Assembly: GCF_014297285.1 (NCBI RefSeq)
Contig: NZ_JACOQI010000001.1
Coordinates: 248,001-312,000, forward strand
Source of the DNA: Dysosmobacter segnis
GTDB lineage: Bacteria; Bacillota; Clostridia; Oscillospirales; Oscillospiraceae
Direction: 5' to 3'
DNA: 64,000 nucleotides
Shown: piece after piece, positions 33,712-42,592 of the stretch
Position numbering within the stretch: the stretch's first letter is position 1
Layout of the letters: every line of letters starts with the position of its first letter
The notes under the pieces: generated by a model
Databases searched by the model: none
Told to the model about the DNA's origin: nothing
What the model saw: the letters and a program-made list of their open reading frames with translations, nothing else
Made by a program: the position numbers and the translations under genes

Positions 33712-34047
33712 TTATTCCTCCTTCCCGGCGTATTTGCTGCGGAACTCCGCAATCGTGGCACAAGGGTCATTGTCTACATAACCCCAATCCTTGCTGCTGT
33801 CGAAGTCCAAGTAGCCGCAGTCATTCAGCAGTAAAGGCTGTAAAGTCAAAATAGTTCCGTAGAAGTCAACAAAGATACCCCGTGCTAACTGGCAGGGATC
33901 ACCCCAATCCTCGTCCGCATGGCGGACTTCATACATCTTCATATCTGTGGGAACGCTGGCCCTGTCCACACGCCAGTCGGTAAACAGGGCCGGTGTGCCA
34001 AGTACGATGATTTCGTCAAAGATGATCTCATTTGCGTTTTTTCTCAT
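33712..34047 (-). CDS. LPD28-like (large polyvalent protein-associated domain) protein
   Basis: This 111-residue protein matches by eye the LPD28 pattern: VLGTPALFTDWRVDRASVP, then MYEVRHADEDWGDPCQLA and a final VDFYGTILT strand. These domains are found free or fused in polyvalent proteins that enter recipients with conjugative DNA. The ATG at 34047 follows TAGGAGG. It is encoded with RecT and YqaJ, so a role in establishing the element in a new host is possible but inferred. Confidence 0.7.
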   Translation of the reverse strand: MRKNANEIIFDEIIVLGTPALFTDWRVDRASVPTDMKMYEVRHADEDWGDPCQLARGIFVDFYGTILTLQPLLLNDCGYLDFDSSKDWGYVDNDPCATIAEFRSKYAGKEE

Positions 34048-34108
34048 AGTTCATCCTCCTAATAAAAGCGGCCCCGGTATGCCCCGGAGCCGCAGCAGAT
34101 AGTGTTGT

Positions 34109-35872
34109 TTATTTCAGCCGGAACACCGGCCCGTGGGGTGTAAAGGGCAGCCTGTTTCCGGCAGGGATCAGGAAAGCATGGGTGCGTTCACGGAGGTTTA
34201 GCCGGTCACAGGCCCCATCTGTAATAATGAGCAGGGGTGCTTCTCTCGGAAAAGCAGTATCCTCATCCAGAAGGTCAATTCCCGGTTGCAGCTTTGTTCC
34301 ACCTCGCCCCCGCACTTTCACCATTCCGGCAATTTCATCCGGGGCCATGATCCCTTGATCGTAGGCGGCAGCGTCGCAGAATACCACCCGGACATGATGT
34401 ACGTCCCGTGATTCCGCATAGCTGGCGATAGAACCCAATGCCGCAGCCAATAACCCACGTTCCATAGAACCGGATGTATCCAGCAGAACACCGAAGATCC
34501 GCTGCTCTGTCTGATCCTCGGGGAGAAACCACGCCGGACGGGGAATGTCCGGTGTCGCACTCTGCCGCCTGCTTAATCGGGCATAAGTTCTCCGAGGTTC
34601 CAACGGCTGAAATTGTTCATCAAACCAGCGGGCAAGCTGCACATCCCACGGGATCGGCGGCTGCTGAATGGCCCGGACTTCTTCCATAAAGTCACCGGGC
34701 AGCGTCCCCTGGTTATGCTGTTGGTGGTAGTCCAAGCCACGTTGAATTGCGGAACGGTAAAAGGAATCGACCTCCGCACCGTTCTGCGTTTCCCAATCGT
34801 TGTCGCTGCTATAAATAATGTCCTTGGGGTCAAGGCTCATGTAGTAGCGGATATTCTCGCACAGTTTGTCATAGACCGTTTCTGCGGACATTCCTTTAAA
34901 GTGTTCATCGTACAGCAACCCTTCCGGCATTTGCCCCACGTTCATTTCCACCAGCCAGCCGTTGATGATGTAGTCGCAGGCCACATTCCATAAAATAGGG
35001 TCACGTCCTTCCCGCCGTACATCATGCCGCAGGGCAGCGTGGAGAAATTCGTGTGCGAGGACAAACTTCCATTCCTCAAAAGACAGCCGACAACCGGGAT
35101 TGACGTAAAGTTCCTGTAAACGTGCATTGACCGCCGCAATGGGGACACGCATCCGCTGGACAACGGCCAGATCATCCACCAGTTGAAATCCGGCGGCAAC
35201 GGCCCCCAACAACGGGTAGCTGCTGACAAACCACTCTTTCGCTCTGTGGTAGCCAGTGTTGTTATTTTTTCGTGCTTTCTGCTCCGCTTTCGTCATCCCA
35301 CCGGCTAACTGAATGGATTTCCGTAGGGACCGTCTGAGGGAATCGGCAAAGGCGGCTTCAAAGTCACGGAAGCGGCTCACCCCATCCCAGACCATATCTG
35401 GCCTACCGTGTGACATGAGACTTAAACTTGTTTGTGGCTGCTTATTTGGCTCCGTAAGAAGCTGACGATACAGCTTTTCTTCATCTGCGGCAGCAGTATT
35501 CAGAATACCGCTGACATCCATCGGCGGCGTTCCGATTCTACCGTCCAGTAAAAACCGTGTCACCGCAATGTCACACGCCTGCTGCCATACGGAATCATGG
35601 ATACGATCTTCCTGCAAGTGTCCCAATCCTAAGTGCAGCATGAGATGTGCAAGCACATACGTCCATTCCCCAATCGTCCCATCCTTGCGCGGGTTCAGGA
35701 AGATATGTCCGGAGCTGGTGACATACCCCCAATCATCCTTTGACATGGGACAGCTGTTATCTGTATGGATGTAGGGAATCTCCTCCGCCAGACCCACCAG
35801 CGGAGAAGCCCCGATCTTTGCAAGAGCAGCGTCTATGACATTCCCCTGACCGGATTGCTTTTGGTACTTCAT
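34109..35872 (-). CDS. VWA-like/DUF2201 putative metallopeptidase
   Basis: This 587-residue protein has an HEFLHAALRHD zinc-binding motif near residue 270 typical of the DUF2201 metallopeptidase domain. An earlier, HExxH-lacking similar stretch (LAHLMLHLGLGH, about residue 90) suggests an internal duplication. The C-terminal third has a VWA-like fold with the metal-site pattern DTSGSM. It partners with the MoxR-type AAA ATPase whose stop lies 3 bases upstream of its start. MoxR/VWA pairs act as chaperone-like complexes on metal-dependent or multi-subunit targets; the substrate here is unknown. Confidence 0.85.
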   Translation of the reverse strand: MKYQKQSGQGNVIDAALAKIGASPLVGLAEEIPYIHTDNSCPMSKDDWGYVTSSGHIFLNPRKDGTIGEWTYVLAHLMLHLGLGHLQEDRIHDSVWQQACDIAVTRFLLDGRIGTPPMDVSGILNTAAADEEKLYRQLLTEPNKQPQTSLSLMSHGRPDMVWDGVSRFRDFEAAFADSLRRSLRKSIQLAGGMTKAEQKARKNNNTGYHRAKEWFVSSYPLLGAVAAGFQLVDDLAVVQRMRVPIAAVNARLQELYVNPGCRLSFEEWKFVLAHEFLHAALRHDVRREGRDPILWNVACDYIINGWLVEMNVGQMPEGLLYDEHFKGMSAETVYDKLCENIRYYMSLDPKDIIYSSDNDWETQNGAEVDSFYRSAIQRGLDYHQQHNQGTLPGDFMEEVRAIQQPPIPWDVQLARWFDEQFQPLEPRRTYARLSRRQSATPDIPRPAWFLPEDQTEQRIFGVLLDTSGSMERGLLAAALGSIASYAESRDVHHVRVVFCDAAAYDQGIMAPDEIAGMVKVRGRGGTKLQPGIDLLDEDTAFPREAPLLIITDGACDRLNLRERTHAFLIPAGNRLPFTPHGPVFRLK

Positions 35873-35875
35873 AGC

Positions 35876-36940
35876 TCACTTCCGCTTTTTAAGTAGATTT
35901 GGAATGTCCTTAGCGGCCTCCACAACAAACCAGTTTGGCAGGTCTGTCCTGTCCTCCGGCGTGATCGACATTTGGGCAATTTCCAGACTGATTTCCGCCA
36001 ACTCGATCAGCAGTTCCTTGGCCCGGAATGCCAATGCAAGACTTTCCCCGCTCAGCTTGCTGCGGGATTCCGGAAGTTCCTTGATCAGCTGACTGCGAAA
36101 ACTCTGAGCGAGGAAATACAGCACATCCCGTTCCTCCGGCTTATTGGGCCATTTCTGCGTCCCATCCAGAATTTTCTTCAAGGAATACTTGCTGCGGACT
36201 TGCCGGACATAGGCTACAAATTGTGTAGCGTGAGCGGCAGTGAGACAGCCATAAGCGCACAGAGATAAGGTACTTTCCGGGATGTTCTCTCCGTAGCTGT
36301 GCAGAATATCGCTGAGCATTTCCCAGCTTCGGGGTGTGGAGAAAGGTTCCTCCGTCTTGGGCGGCTGTGCCCACAGATGATCCGGGCGGGAGCAGATGTA
36401 ATCATAGACAAACCGGTGAATACCTTTCTGCGCCGCCCATTCCAGCCAGACACGGCTGTTGGCAGTCAGCTCCACATGAAACATCCGGTTCACCAGCGCC
36501 GAGGACATGGGCCGGGTGATGGCATTATCCTGCGCCCGGTTGCCCGCACCGATGACGATAGACCCCTCCGGCAGATGGTATTCCCCGATGCGGCGTTCCA
36601 GAATCAATGAATAAAACGCTTTCTGCACTTCATGAGAACAGGCATTCAGTTCATCCAGAAACAGACAGTACGGTTCCTCTCTTGCAATGCTCCGGGGCGG
36701 GCAAAATACGCTGCGCCCCTCTACGATCTGCGGCACGCCGATGATATCCTCCGGGGCTAACTGACTGCCCAGCAGAGAAACGCACTCCAATCCCACATCT
36801 GCCGCAAACTGCCGTACAATGGCAGATTTTCCAATACCGGGAGCGCCCCAGATAAATACCGGGCGAACAGTTGCCACATTCAGCAGCACATCCATAAGCT
36901 GTTTCTGATCTACTTGTACTGGCAAATTCAACGCTGACAC
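35876..36940 (-). CDS. MoxR-type AAA+ ATPase
   Basis: This 354-residue AAA+ protein has Walker A GAPGIGKS near residue 32, Walker B CLFLDELNA near 91 and a sensor-type GAGNRAQD near 133. The ATG at 36940 follows GGGGTG-type sequence. Its gene is 3 bases from the VWA/metallopeptidase gene, and such pairs usually work together as a remodelling complex. It belongs to the minus-strand operon beginning at 39.7 kb. Confidence 0.9.
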   Translation of the reverse strand: MSALNLPVQVDQKQLMDVLLNVATVRPVFIWGAPGIGKSAIVRQFAADVGLECVSLLGSQLAPEDIIGVPQIVEGRSVFCPPRSIAREEPYCLFLDELNACSHEVQKAFYSLILERRIGEYHLPEGSIVIGAGNRAQDNAITRPMSSALVNRMFHVELTANSRVWLEWAAQKGIHRFVYDYICSRPDHLWAQPPKTEEPFSTPRSWEMLSDILHSYGENIPESTLSLCAYGCLTAAHATQFVAYVRQVRSKYSLKKILDGTQKWPNKPEERDVLYFLAQSFRSQLIKELPESRSKLSGESLALAFRAKELLIELAEISLEIAQMSITPEDRTDLPNWFVVEAAKDIPNLLKKRK

Positions 36941-37001
36941 CCCTTCCTATCCATACCATAGCAGTTGCGGTAGACAGCCTGTGTCCTTTTAGGAAATTTT
37001 C

Positions 37002-37811
37002 TCATACATCCGGCCCAACCTCTGTGACTTCGCCTGTCTCGCTGTCCACTTCCAGCACCGTGCCGGGAACAGCATACATATCTTCCCCGACATCCGTTTT
37101 GATGGTGCCATCCAAGGCCAAGCCCCGCTGAAAGTCCGATTTTAGAGGGGCATATTTCAGGACTTTCTTTAAAACTGTCTTTTTCGCCATTTCTTCAAAA
37201 TTTGTCTGCCACGGGCCGGAAGAAAAAGACTTGCTGTACTGCTGTGCAAAGGTGCGGACAGCATCCATGCTCATTACATCAAAACCGAAACCACCCTCCT
37301 TGGTGCGGAACATAGCATAGACATAGGTTGACTCCCCACGGTCAGAGGCAGCGGGAATGTGCTTCAGCACCGGTTCCAAGCCAAAGGAATAGTTGAAGCT
37401 ATCATGTTCATAGACCACCTGCGCCTGAATGATGCTGACCTCTCCGCTGCGATAGGCCAGATCAATTAAGCCCTTGTAGCCCAACTGGAATTGGCACTCG
37501 CTGCAATGAGTCTTATTATTATAAAATGGGATCAGATACGCCTGTCCCAAAGGCGTGTTTGGCTCCATGCCAAGCTGGGCCGCTGTCATCATAGCGGCAA
37601 GAAAAGACTGCGGAGTAGTCTGACCCAGCTTGGGATTGGTGGAAAGGGCTGAAAGCACAATGCGGGTAAAGCGTTCCGGGGTCATGACTGCCGGGAGGGC
37701 CTTTTTGATCTCCCCCTGCATCTGCTTGATGTAGGCTTGCATGGACGTTTTTGCGTCCGCTTTTGCCGCAGGCTGCGCCGTGGCTTTCTGGATCATATCA
37801 TTACTCATCAT
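37002..37811 (-). CDS. recT: RecT-family single-strand annealing recombinase
   Basis: This 269-residue protein has the RecT core with FLAAMMTAAQLGMEPNTPLGQ and the FQLGYKGLIDLAYRSG segment. It promotes annealing of homologous single strands. It is 2 bases downstream of the YqaJ nuclease gene, the natural partner that makes the single strands, as in phage Red/RecET-type systems. In a mobile element this pair could repair or recombine incoming DNA. Confidence 0.95.
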   Translation of the reverse strand: MMSNDMIQKATAQPAAKADAKTSMQAYIKQMQGEIKKALPAVMTPERFTRIVLSALSTNPKLGQTTPQSFLAAMMTAAQLGMEPNTPLGQAYLIPFYNNKTHCSECQFQLGYKGLIDLAYRSGEVSIIQAQVVYEHDSFNYSFGLEPVLKHIPAASDRGESTYVYAMFRTKEGGFGFDVMSMDAVRTFAQQYSKSFSSGPWQTNFEEMAKKTVLKKVLKYAPLKSDFQRGLALDGTIKTDVGEDMYAVPGTVLEVDSETGEVTEVGPDV

Positions 37812-37813
37812 TT

Positions 37814-38758
37814 TTAACCTGCCTCTCGTGTCTCTGTCACCTTAAAGGGACGGAGGCTTGTATTTTTGTAATAGGGGGCCAAATCAATGCTGGGGTGGTC
37901 CTTGGCAAACTCCTTTGCCTGAAAAGTCCGCCTTGACTGTGACTTCCAACTGATATGGAAGCTGCCGCAGAGGCCGCTTTCCGCTTCGCCCATGTCTGCC
38001 TTGATGGTATTCTCAATTTCTCCGATCCGGGTATCCAACGCCTTTTTATCCTCCTTCAGCCGCATATACTCCCGCAGAACGGTATCCCGCCCGAACAGGT
38101 CTGCGGTGGTCTGCTCGCTGATGGGGAAGATCTCCCGCAGCGCTGCGGAAGTTGCTTCGGAACCATCTGCGTTCGGGGGCGTATCCTGTTCCACCAGCTT
38201 CCAGAAGTCTGCCTCGGCAGCCATGAGCGCGTCAATTTCCGCCTGATCACGTTCCAGAACAAAGGCAAAGAACCCCCGGCCATAGGCCAGAACCGCCAGA
38301 TACCAACGGTCTGCCCCAGTCACTGCCAGATAGTGAACGCACTGCGCGTAATACTGCACCGGGAACTCCACGCCGTTAAATTGTTTCAGGTCTAAGGAAA
38401 AGGTGGTTTTACACTCCAAGCCTGCGTTTTCGCCCATGACCATCCGGTCTACGTCAGCGTGTGCAAAGGGATACTTCGGATGATACAGCATGGCAGGCAG
38501 ACGGTAGACCCGCTTGCCGGTTTCCTCCATCCAGCGGCGGGCCACATAGTCCTCCAAATCCCGTCCCTGCCGCATGGCTTCGGTGTCCTCTTTCTCCGCT
38601 GCCCGTCCGGTTTTATCTGCCCAGACAGAAAAAGGGCTTGTCCATCTGGACAAGCCCACAATCCCGGCAGCATCAGAGCCGCCGATCGTTTTTCTGCGCC
38701 GCATGAGCCATTCTTCCCGGCTCATGCCTTTGGTAGATACTCTCTGGATTCCTCGCAT
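37814..38758 (-). CDS. YqaJ-family viral-type exonuclease
   Basis: This 314-residue nuclease begins with IGGSDAAGIVGLSRWTSPF near residue 26, the signature of YqaJ/lambda-exonuclease proteins. The later ADVDRMV and LECKTTF motifs carry the acidic and Lys catalytic residues of the PD-(D/E)XK fold. It would resect double-strand ends for RecT. AAGGAGGGG precedes the ATG at 38758. Confidence 0.93.
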   Translation of the reverse strand: MRGIQRVSTKGMSREEWLMRRRKTIGGSDAAGIVGLSRWTSPFSVWADKTGRAAEKEDTEAMRQGRDLEDYVARRWMEETGKRVYRLPAMLYHPKYPFAHADVDRMVMGENAGLECKTTFSLDLKQFNGVEFPVQYYAQCVHYLAVTGADRWYLAVLAYGRGFFAFVLERDQAEIDALMAAEADFWKLVEQDTPPNADGSEATSAALREIFPISEQTTADLFGRDTVLREYMRLKEDKKALDTRIGEIENTIKADMGEAESGLCGSFHISWKSQSRRTFQAKEFAKDHPSIDLAPYYKNTSLRPFKVTETREAG

Positions 38759-38773
38759 AGTGCGTCCCCTCCT

Positions 38774-39697
38774 TTATTTCATGCAAAGAGCGGCCATCCT
38801 GTCCAACAGGACATGGCCGCTCATTACCTTGTTCCAAGTATTTTCCTGATAGGTTTTCGTATTCCGGTGGGGCATACTGTGTGTCACAAGATCGCTGATA
38901 GCGTTGATCGCACCCCAAGCAGTCCCCCGGAACCTCCTGATGTCCGGGGCGAAGTAACAGATCATAAACTCGTCTTTGATCTTATCAATGGTAGCCTTTT
39001 CCCGCTCGGAGGTTTTGTCCGTAACAGGAAAGAGTTCATTCAGGATTTCCCGGATCTCATCATCCTGAACGGTCTTATTGGCCGCCATATCCGCATACTG
39101 CGCCAGTCCGTCCATATAATCCTCTGCGCGGAACAGGCAGTCCCGTGCTTCGTTCAGGCGCTCATGCACATTTTCCGTATGTCGCATAGACCAGGTGCGC
39201 TTGGCGGTTGCCAGCGCCACGTTCAGAGTATTATTGCAAACCACCCGCACCGGCGTCATGCAGACCCGGACGCCGCTGCTGCCATCATGGGCGTTGGTAA
39301 AGCAGAGATAGGGTTCTACGGCATCACCGGCGATCTGCTGCTCCGGCAGCTTCGCCAGAAGCCAGATCTGCTTGCCGTCCCGGAGAGAACCGGCGGTTTC
39401 GTAGCGGACATCCCCACCGATGAGGCCGTCCGTAAACTTGAAAGCGTCCCGGTTCTGCACCACCTTGTAACGATCTCCCACCACACCCAGCACGCTGTCA
39501 TCGCTGTCCCGCACGTTGGCTTTGAAGCCCTTGATGATGCCGCCTCTGGAATTGAACACGTTTTCCTGACGGACATTCCAATCCAATCCCGCAAAGCGCA
39601 AAGCATCCTCACTGTTAGGCGCTTCGGATACCTCCACTCCCAGACCGTGCCACGGTTTCTCCCGCACATACATCATCGTCTCGACATTGGCTGCCAT
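38774..39697 (-). CDS. DUF932 protein of the recombination module
   Basis: This protein of about 307 residues begins AANVETMMYVREKPWHGLG and matches the DUF932 (phage/plasmid-like TIGR03299) family in length and pattern. It is regularly adjacent to RecT/YqaJ-type genes in phages and conjugative elements, but its function is not established. It is the first gene of the minus-strand operon. The start at about 39697 has AAGGTA upstream; a GTG 30 bases earlier is possible. Confidence 0.88.
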   Translation of the reverse strand: MAANVETMMYVREKPWHGLGVEVSEAPNSEDALRFAGLDWNVRQENVFNSRGGIIKGFKANVRDSDDSVLGVVGDRYKVVQNRDAFKFTDGLIGGDVRYETAGSLRDGKQIWLLAKLPEQQIAGDAVEPYLCFTNAHDGSSGVRVCMTPVRVVCNNTLNVALATAKRTWSMRHTENVHERLNEARDCLFRAEDYMDGLAQYADMAANKTVQDDEIREILNELFPVTDKTSEREKATIDKIKDEFMICYFAPDIRRFRGTAWGAINAISDLVTHSMPHRNTKTYQENTWNKVMSGHVLLDRMAALCMK

Positions 39698-39842
39698 TTT
39701 CAAATACCTTCTTTCACAAAATTTCACCGAAAACGCCCTGCGATCCGCTGCCCTATGATACGTAAGATCGCCGAAGCGTCTCCGGTGCCATTATGATAGT
39801 ATCTAATTGAAATCCGGTACTTTTACGGTTTTGGCCAACAAA

Positions 39843-39875
39843 AAAGGACTTGATGGCATTTCCATCAAGTCCTTT
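39843..39875. terminator. Hairpin upstream of the RecT operon
   Basis: AAAGGACTTGATGG and complement around a short loop. The 39698-40108 stretch otherwise has promoter-like AT-rich sequence and a short GC-rich tract (39990-40080) with no gene I can support. Confidence 0.7.
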
Positions 39876-40108
39876 CTAACTATCTTGTTCAAATTTCGAC
39901 ACGATTTTCTAAAAATTTTGAGTTTTTTCGCAAAGTGACATTGAGTGTCCACATGACTTGCTATACTGAAGCTAACCTCCAAGAAACTTCGGCCCCATGC
40001 CTACGCGCGATTGCGCGGGGAAAAATACCGGGTAAATTCTCCGCCCGGGCCGCTCCCGAAAAGGCGGTTGTGGACGCTGTATCTTCGCATGGGTGCCGGA
40101 GCGGAGGA

Positions 40109-40342
40109 TCAATCATCAAACATGAGAAACTTATAGGCAGGAACATCCAGTACGGACGAAATCGCAAAGAGCGTATCCAGAGAAACAGCTTTCTTGATGT
40201 TGGGCGCTTCTACATGACCGATAAATGCCGGGGTACGGTCGATTCGCTCTGCAAGTTCTTCCTGTGTCAAACCACGCAGCTTTCGATAATATGCAATTTT
40301 AAGACCCACTTGCAGATATTCCATCTCGAATTTGCTATTCAT
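40109..40342 (-). CDS. XRE-family regulator
   Basis: This 77-residue protein is a single XRE helix-turn-helix: IAYYRKLRGLTQEELAERI, then TPAFIGHVEA and a FAISSVLDVPAYKF tail. It is divergent from the WYL regulator, with an inverted repeat between them in that gene's promoter. It likely controls element genes, and its sequence resembles the ICE regulator at 7396-7668 in layout. Confidence 0.9.
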   Translation of the reverse strand: MNSKFEMEYLQVGLKIAYYRKLRGLTQEELAERIDRTPAFIGHVEAPNIKKAVSLDTLFAISSVLDVPAYKFLMFDD

Positions 40343-40382
40343 ACCGTCACCTCGGTAATATGGTAATCGATGGCGACAGCAG

Positions 40383-40411
40383 TTGACATGATTTTACAAT
40401 CATATTATTAT
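40383..40411 (+). promoter_or_regulatory. Promoter with an internal operator for the WYL regulator
   Basis: TTGACA, 17 bases, TATTAT. The spacer contains a perfect 6-base dyad (ATGATT, 4 bases, AATCAT; 40388-40403), placed where a repressor would block the promoter. Confidence 0.7.
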
Positions 40412-40458
40412 ATTTAACAGATATAAAAAACTAAGTAAAAGTGCAATGGGGAGGGTGA

Positions 40459-41409
40459 ATGACCTTGGAACAGCAGTCTGCCGAGGCAAAGTCGGCCCGC
40501 TTATTAGACCTCTATGCGAGGTTCATATCCGGACAGACGCTGAACAAGCAAGACCTTGCCAGCGAGTATGGCGTCACAACACGGAGTATCCAACGGGATA
40601 TGGAGTCTCTGCGGTGCTTCCTGATGGAAAAAGGATTGTCGCAGGAGATCATCTATGACCGTAGACACGGCGGCTATCGAATGGTGAGCAGCGTTCCATC
40701 CGGCTTAACGAACAGCGAGATTTTGGCTGTCTGCAAAATTCTGTTGGAAAGCCGCTCCATGCGGCGGGATGAAATGCTGCCGATTTTGGACAAGCTGGTA
40801 GACTGCGCTGTTCCCCCGGAGCAGCGCCAAGCAGTAAAGCTGCTGATAGGTAATGAAAAGCTGCACTATATTGAACCACATCACGGCAAGAGCATTTTGA
40901 ACGGTTTATGGGAGATCGGACAGGCTGTGAAAGAACAGCGGGTCATGGAGATTGAGTACGAGCGCATGAAAGCACCGAAACTGGTGACTCGGAGAGTACA
41001 GCCGGTCGGAATCATGTTTTCTGAGTATTACTTCTATCTGACTGCTTTCCTTGAAAACAAAGATAATTTTGAAAACCCGGATGACCTCTTTCCTACGATT
41101 TATCGGCTTGACCGTATCCGCAGTTTTAAGGTCTTGGACGAGCATTTTCATGTTCCTTATGCCGGGCGATTTGAGGAGGGCGAGTTCCGTAAACGGGTAC
41201 AGTTCATGTACGGCGGCAAGCTGGAACGGATCAAGTTCCGTTACACTGGACCGTCTCTGGAAGCGGTACTTGACCGCCTCCCTACCGCTAAGGTCATCAG
41301 CGAAGATGCTGATGGCTGGACGATCTCAGCGGAGGTGTTTGGCAAGGGCATTGAAATGTGGCTGAGAAGTCAGGGCGATTATGTTAGGACAAGTAGAGGT
41401 ATGACATGA
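40459..41409 (+). CDS. WYL-domain transcriptional regulator
   Basis: This 316-residue protein has an N-terminal helix-turn-helix (LNKQDLASEYGVTTRSIQRDMESL, about 28-50) and a central WYL domain (about 130-205) with the RRVQPVGIMFSEYYFYLTAF pattern. A WCX-like C-terminal part follows. WYL regulators often sense nucleic-acid or nucleotide ligands and control mobile-element or defence genes. GGGGAGG precedes the ATG. The last 4 bases overlap the next gene, linking it to the YkgJ/membrane/small-peptide cassette. Confidence 0.9.
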   Translation: MTLEQQSAEAKSARLLDLYARFISGQTLNKQDLASEYGVTTRSIQRDMESLRCFLMEKGLSQEIIYDRRHGGYRMVSSVPSGLTNSEILAVCKILLESRSMRRDEMLPILDKLVDCAVPPEQRQAVKLLIGNEKLHYIEPHHGKSILNGLWEIGQAVKEQRVMEIEYERMKAPKLVTRRVQPVGIMFSEYYFYLTAFLENKDNFENPDDLFPTIYRLDRIRSFKVLDEHFHVPYAGRFEEGEFRKRVQFMYGGKLERIKFRYTGPSLEAVLDRLPTAKVISEDADGWTISAEVFGKGIEMWLRSQGDYVRTSRGMT

Positions 41410-41660
41410 AAAGATTCTTCTGTGATAAATGTGGAAAATGCTGTGAAAAATTGCCAGCTCTTGTGATTGATCCCGGATTAGATGACGGAACTGGGAAATG
41501 TAAATTTTATGACTCACAAACCAATTTATGCACTATTTATGACCAGCGGCCAGATATATGCAACGTTGATAAGATGTATAGCGCATTTGCAAGTTTAATG
41601 AGTTATGAGGAGTATATAGACATGAATTATTACTTTTGTACAAAATTAAAGGAGGTTTAA
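41406..41660 (+). CDS. YkgJ-type cysteine-cluster protein
   Basis: This 84-residue protein begins with FFCDKCGKCCEKL and later has CKFYDSQTNLCTIYDQRPDIC, the Cys arrangement of YkgJ-family putative metal or Fe-S proteins. It overlaps the WYL gene by 4 bases and is followed immediately by a membrane protein gene with its own AAAGGAGG. The family's function is not firmly known. Confidence 0.8.
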   Translation: MKRFFCDKCGKCCEKLPALVIDPGLDDGTGKCKFYDSQTNLCTIYDQRPDICNVDKMYSAFASLMSYEEYIDMNYYFCTKLKEV

Positions 41661-41662
41661 AA

Positions 41663-42307
41663 ATGATACCAGTATTAATTGTGTTAGGGAGTGCTGCTGC
41701 AAGTGCGGCAGGTCTATTTGTTGGGGCGGCAGCTACAGCAGCAGCTCACGAGGTCGTTCAAGAATCTAAAGATGAATTGAATGCTATTAATGCCGATATG
41801 CAGAAGATGACAGAAGATGCAAACTCTGCAATAGCATCTTGTAAAGAAACTTATTCTGTATCGATGGAAAAGTTCGATGATGCGCGTACAAACGCATATT
41901 TGTCTGTCCTTCCAGAGTTTACGCAAGTTATGTCCAATATCAAGCATACAGAAATGGGCGGAGATATTACTCTCACCCAAAAATTATCCGAAGTTGATAA
42001 TGCAGTGGTATCGTGTCAATCAAATTTTGAATATTACAATCAATTTTGGAGCAAAACAGGAACCGCTTTTTTTACGACCGCGCTATTTGGTGGAATTGGG
42101 GTCGGTTTAGCAGTTTTTGGCGGACTTGTTTCGAACATTCGACTTTCTTATAAAATTGATGAAGCCTTTGATAAGCGCAATCAGCTCAAATTACAAATTG
42201 AAGAAATTAATAGGCAATGTACAAAAGTGAATCTTATTATGCAAGGTGTTATTTTAGCAATGTATAATCACTTTGCGAGATGGAGGAATAGATATGGGAT
42301 TGTTTGA
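41663..42307 (+). CDS. Two-helix membrane protein with coiled coil, unknown
   Basis: This 214-residue protein has an N-terminal Ala/Gly-rich hydrophobic helix (about 3-28), a long charged helical stretch (about 30-130), and a second membrane helix (about 135-160, TALFGGIGVGLAVFGG), then a helical tail. The ATG at 41663 follows AAAGGAGG. It lies in the WYL-YkgJ cassette and overlaps a 21-codon ORF at its end. The fold resembles membrane-effector proteins of some defence or toxin cassettes, but that comparison is tentative. Confidence 0.65.
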   Translation: MIPVLIVLGSAAASAAGLFVGAAATAAAHEVVQESKDELNAINADMQKMTEDANSAIASCKETYSVSMEKFDDARTNAYLSVLPEFTQVMSNIKHTEMGGDITLTQKLSEVDNAVVSCQSNFEYYNQFWSKTGTAFFTTALFGGIGVGLAVFGGLVSNIRLSYKIDEAFDKRNQLKLQIEEINRQCTKVNLIMQGVILAMYNHFARWRNRYGIV

Positions 42308-42359
42308 TTGGCTTCCTGGTTATAGAACACCTAACATTGGTTTTCTGCCGGGTACATGA
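42294..42359 (+). CDS. 21-residue peptide overlapping the membrane-protein gene
   Basis: The frame encodes MGLFDWLPGYRTPNIGF plus four residues and overlaps the last 14 bases of the upstream gene. GGAGGA lies 6 bases before its ATG, and a terminator follows within 40 bases. It is aromatic and proline-rich and may be a membrane-associated micro-protein. No family is recognised; the strong ribosome binding site is the main support. Confidence 0.5.
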   Translation: MGLFDWLPGYRTPNIGFLPGT

Positions 42360-42393
42360 TGCACTGAACTTTCCCTGAACTTAATAGTCTTAC

Positions 42394-42428
42394 AGACGTG
42401 TGTGGGTTGCCCGCACACGTCTTTTTTT
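42394..42428 (+). terminator. Terminator of the WYL-YkgJ-membrane cassette
   Basis: 13-base stem (AGACGTGTGTGGG with one G-U pair) around TTG and a run of T residues. Confidence 0.92.
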
Positions 42429-42592
42429 TAGCATTGTGTAGCCCCTTATGGTACACCCAATCCAAAGAAATAGTATAGGGCAGCATTGACAACTAAAAAA
42501 TACAGTTTATATAATAAATTGTGTAGGAATATTTCAGGACAGGTCCAATCTAATCGGATTTTTTATTAAATGCTATGAAAAGGAGAATTCTT

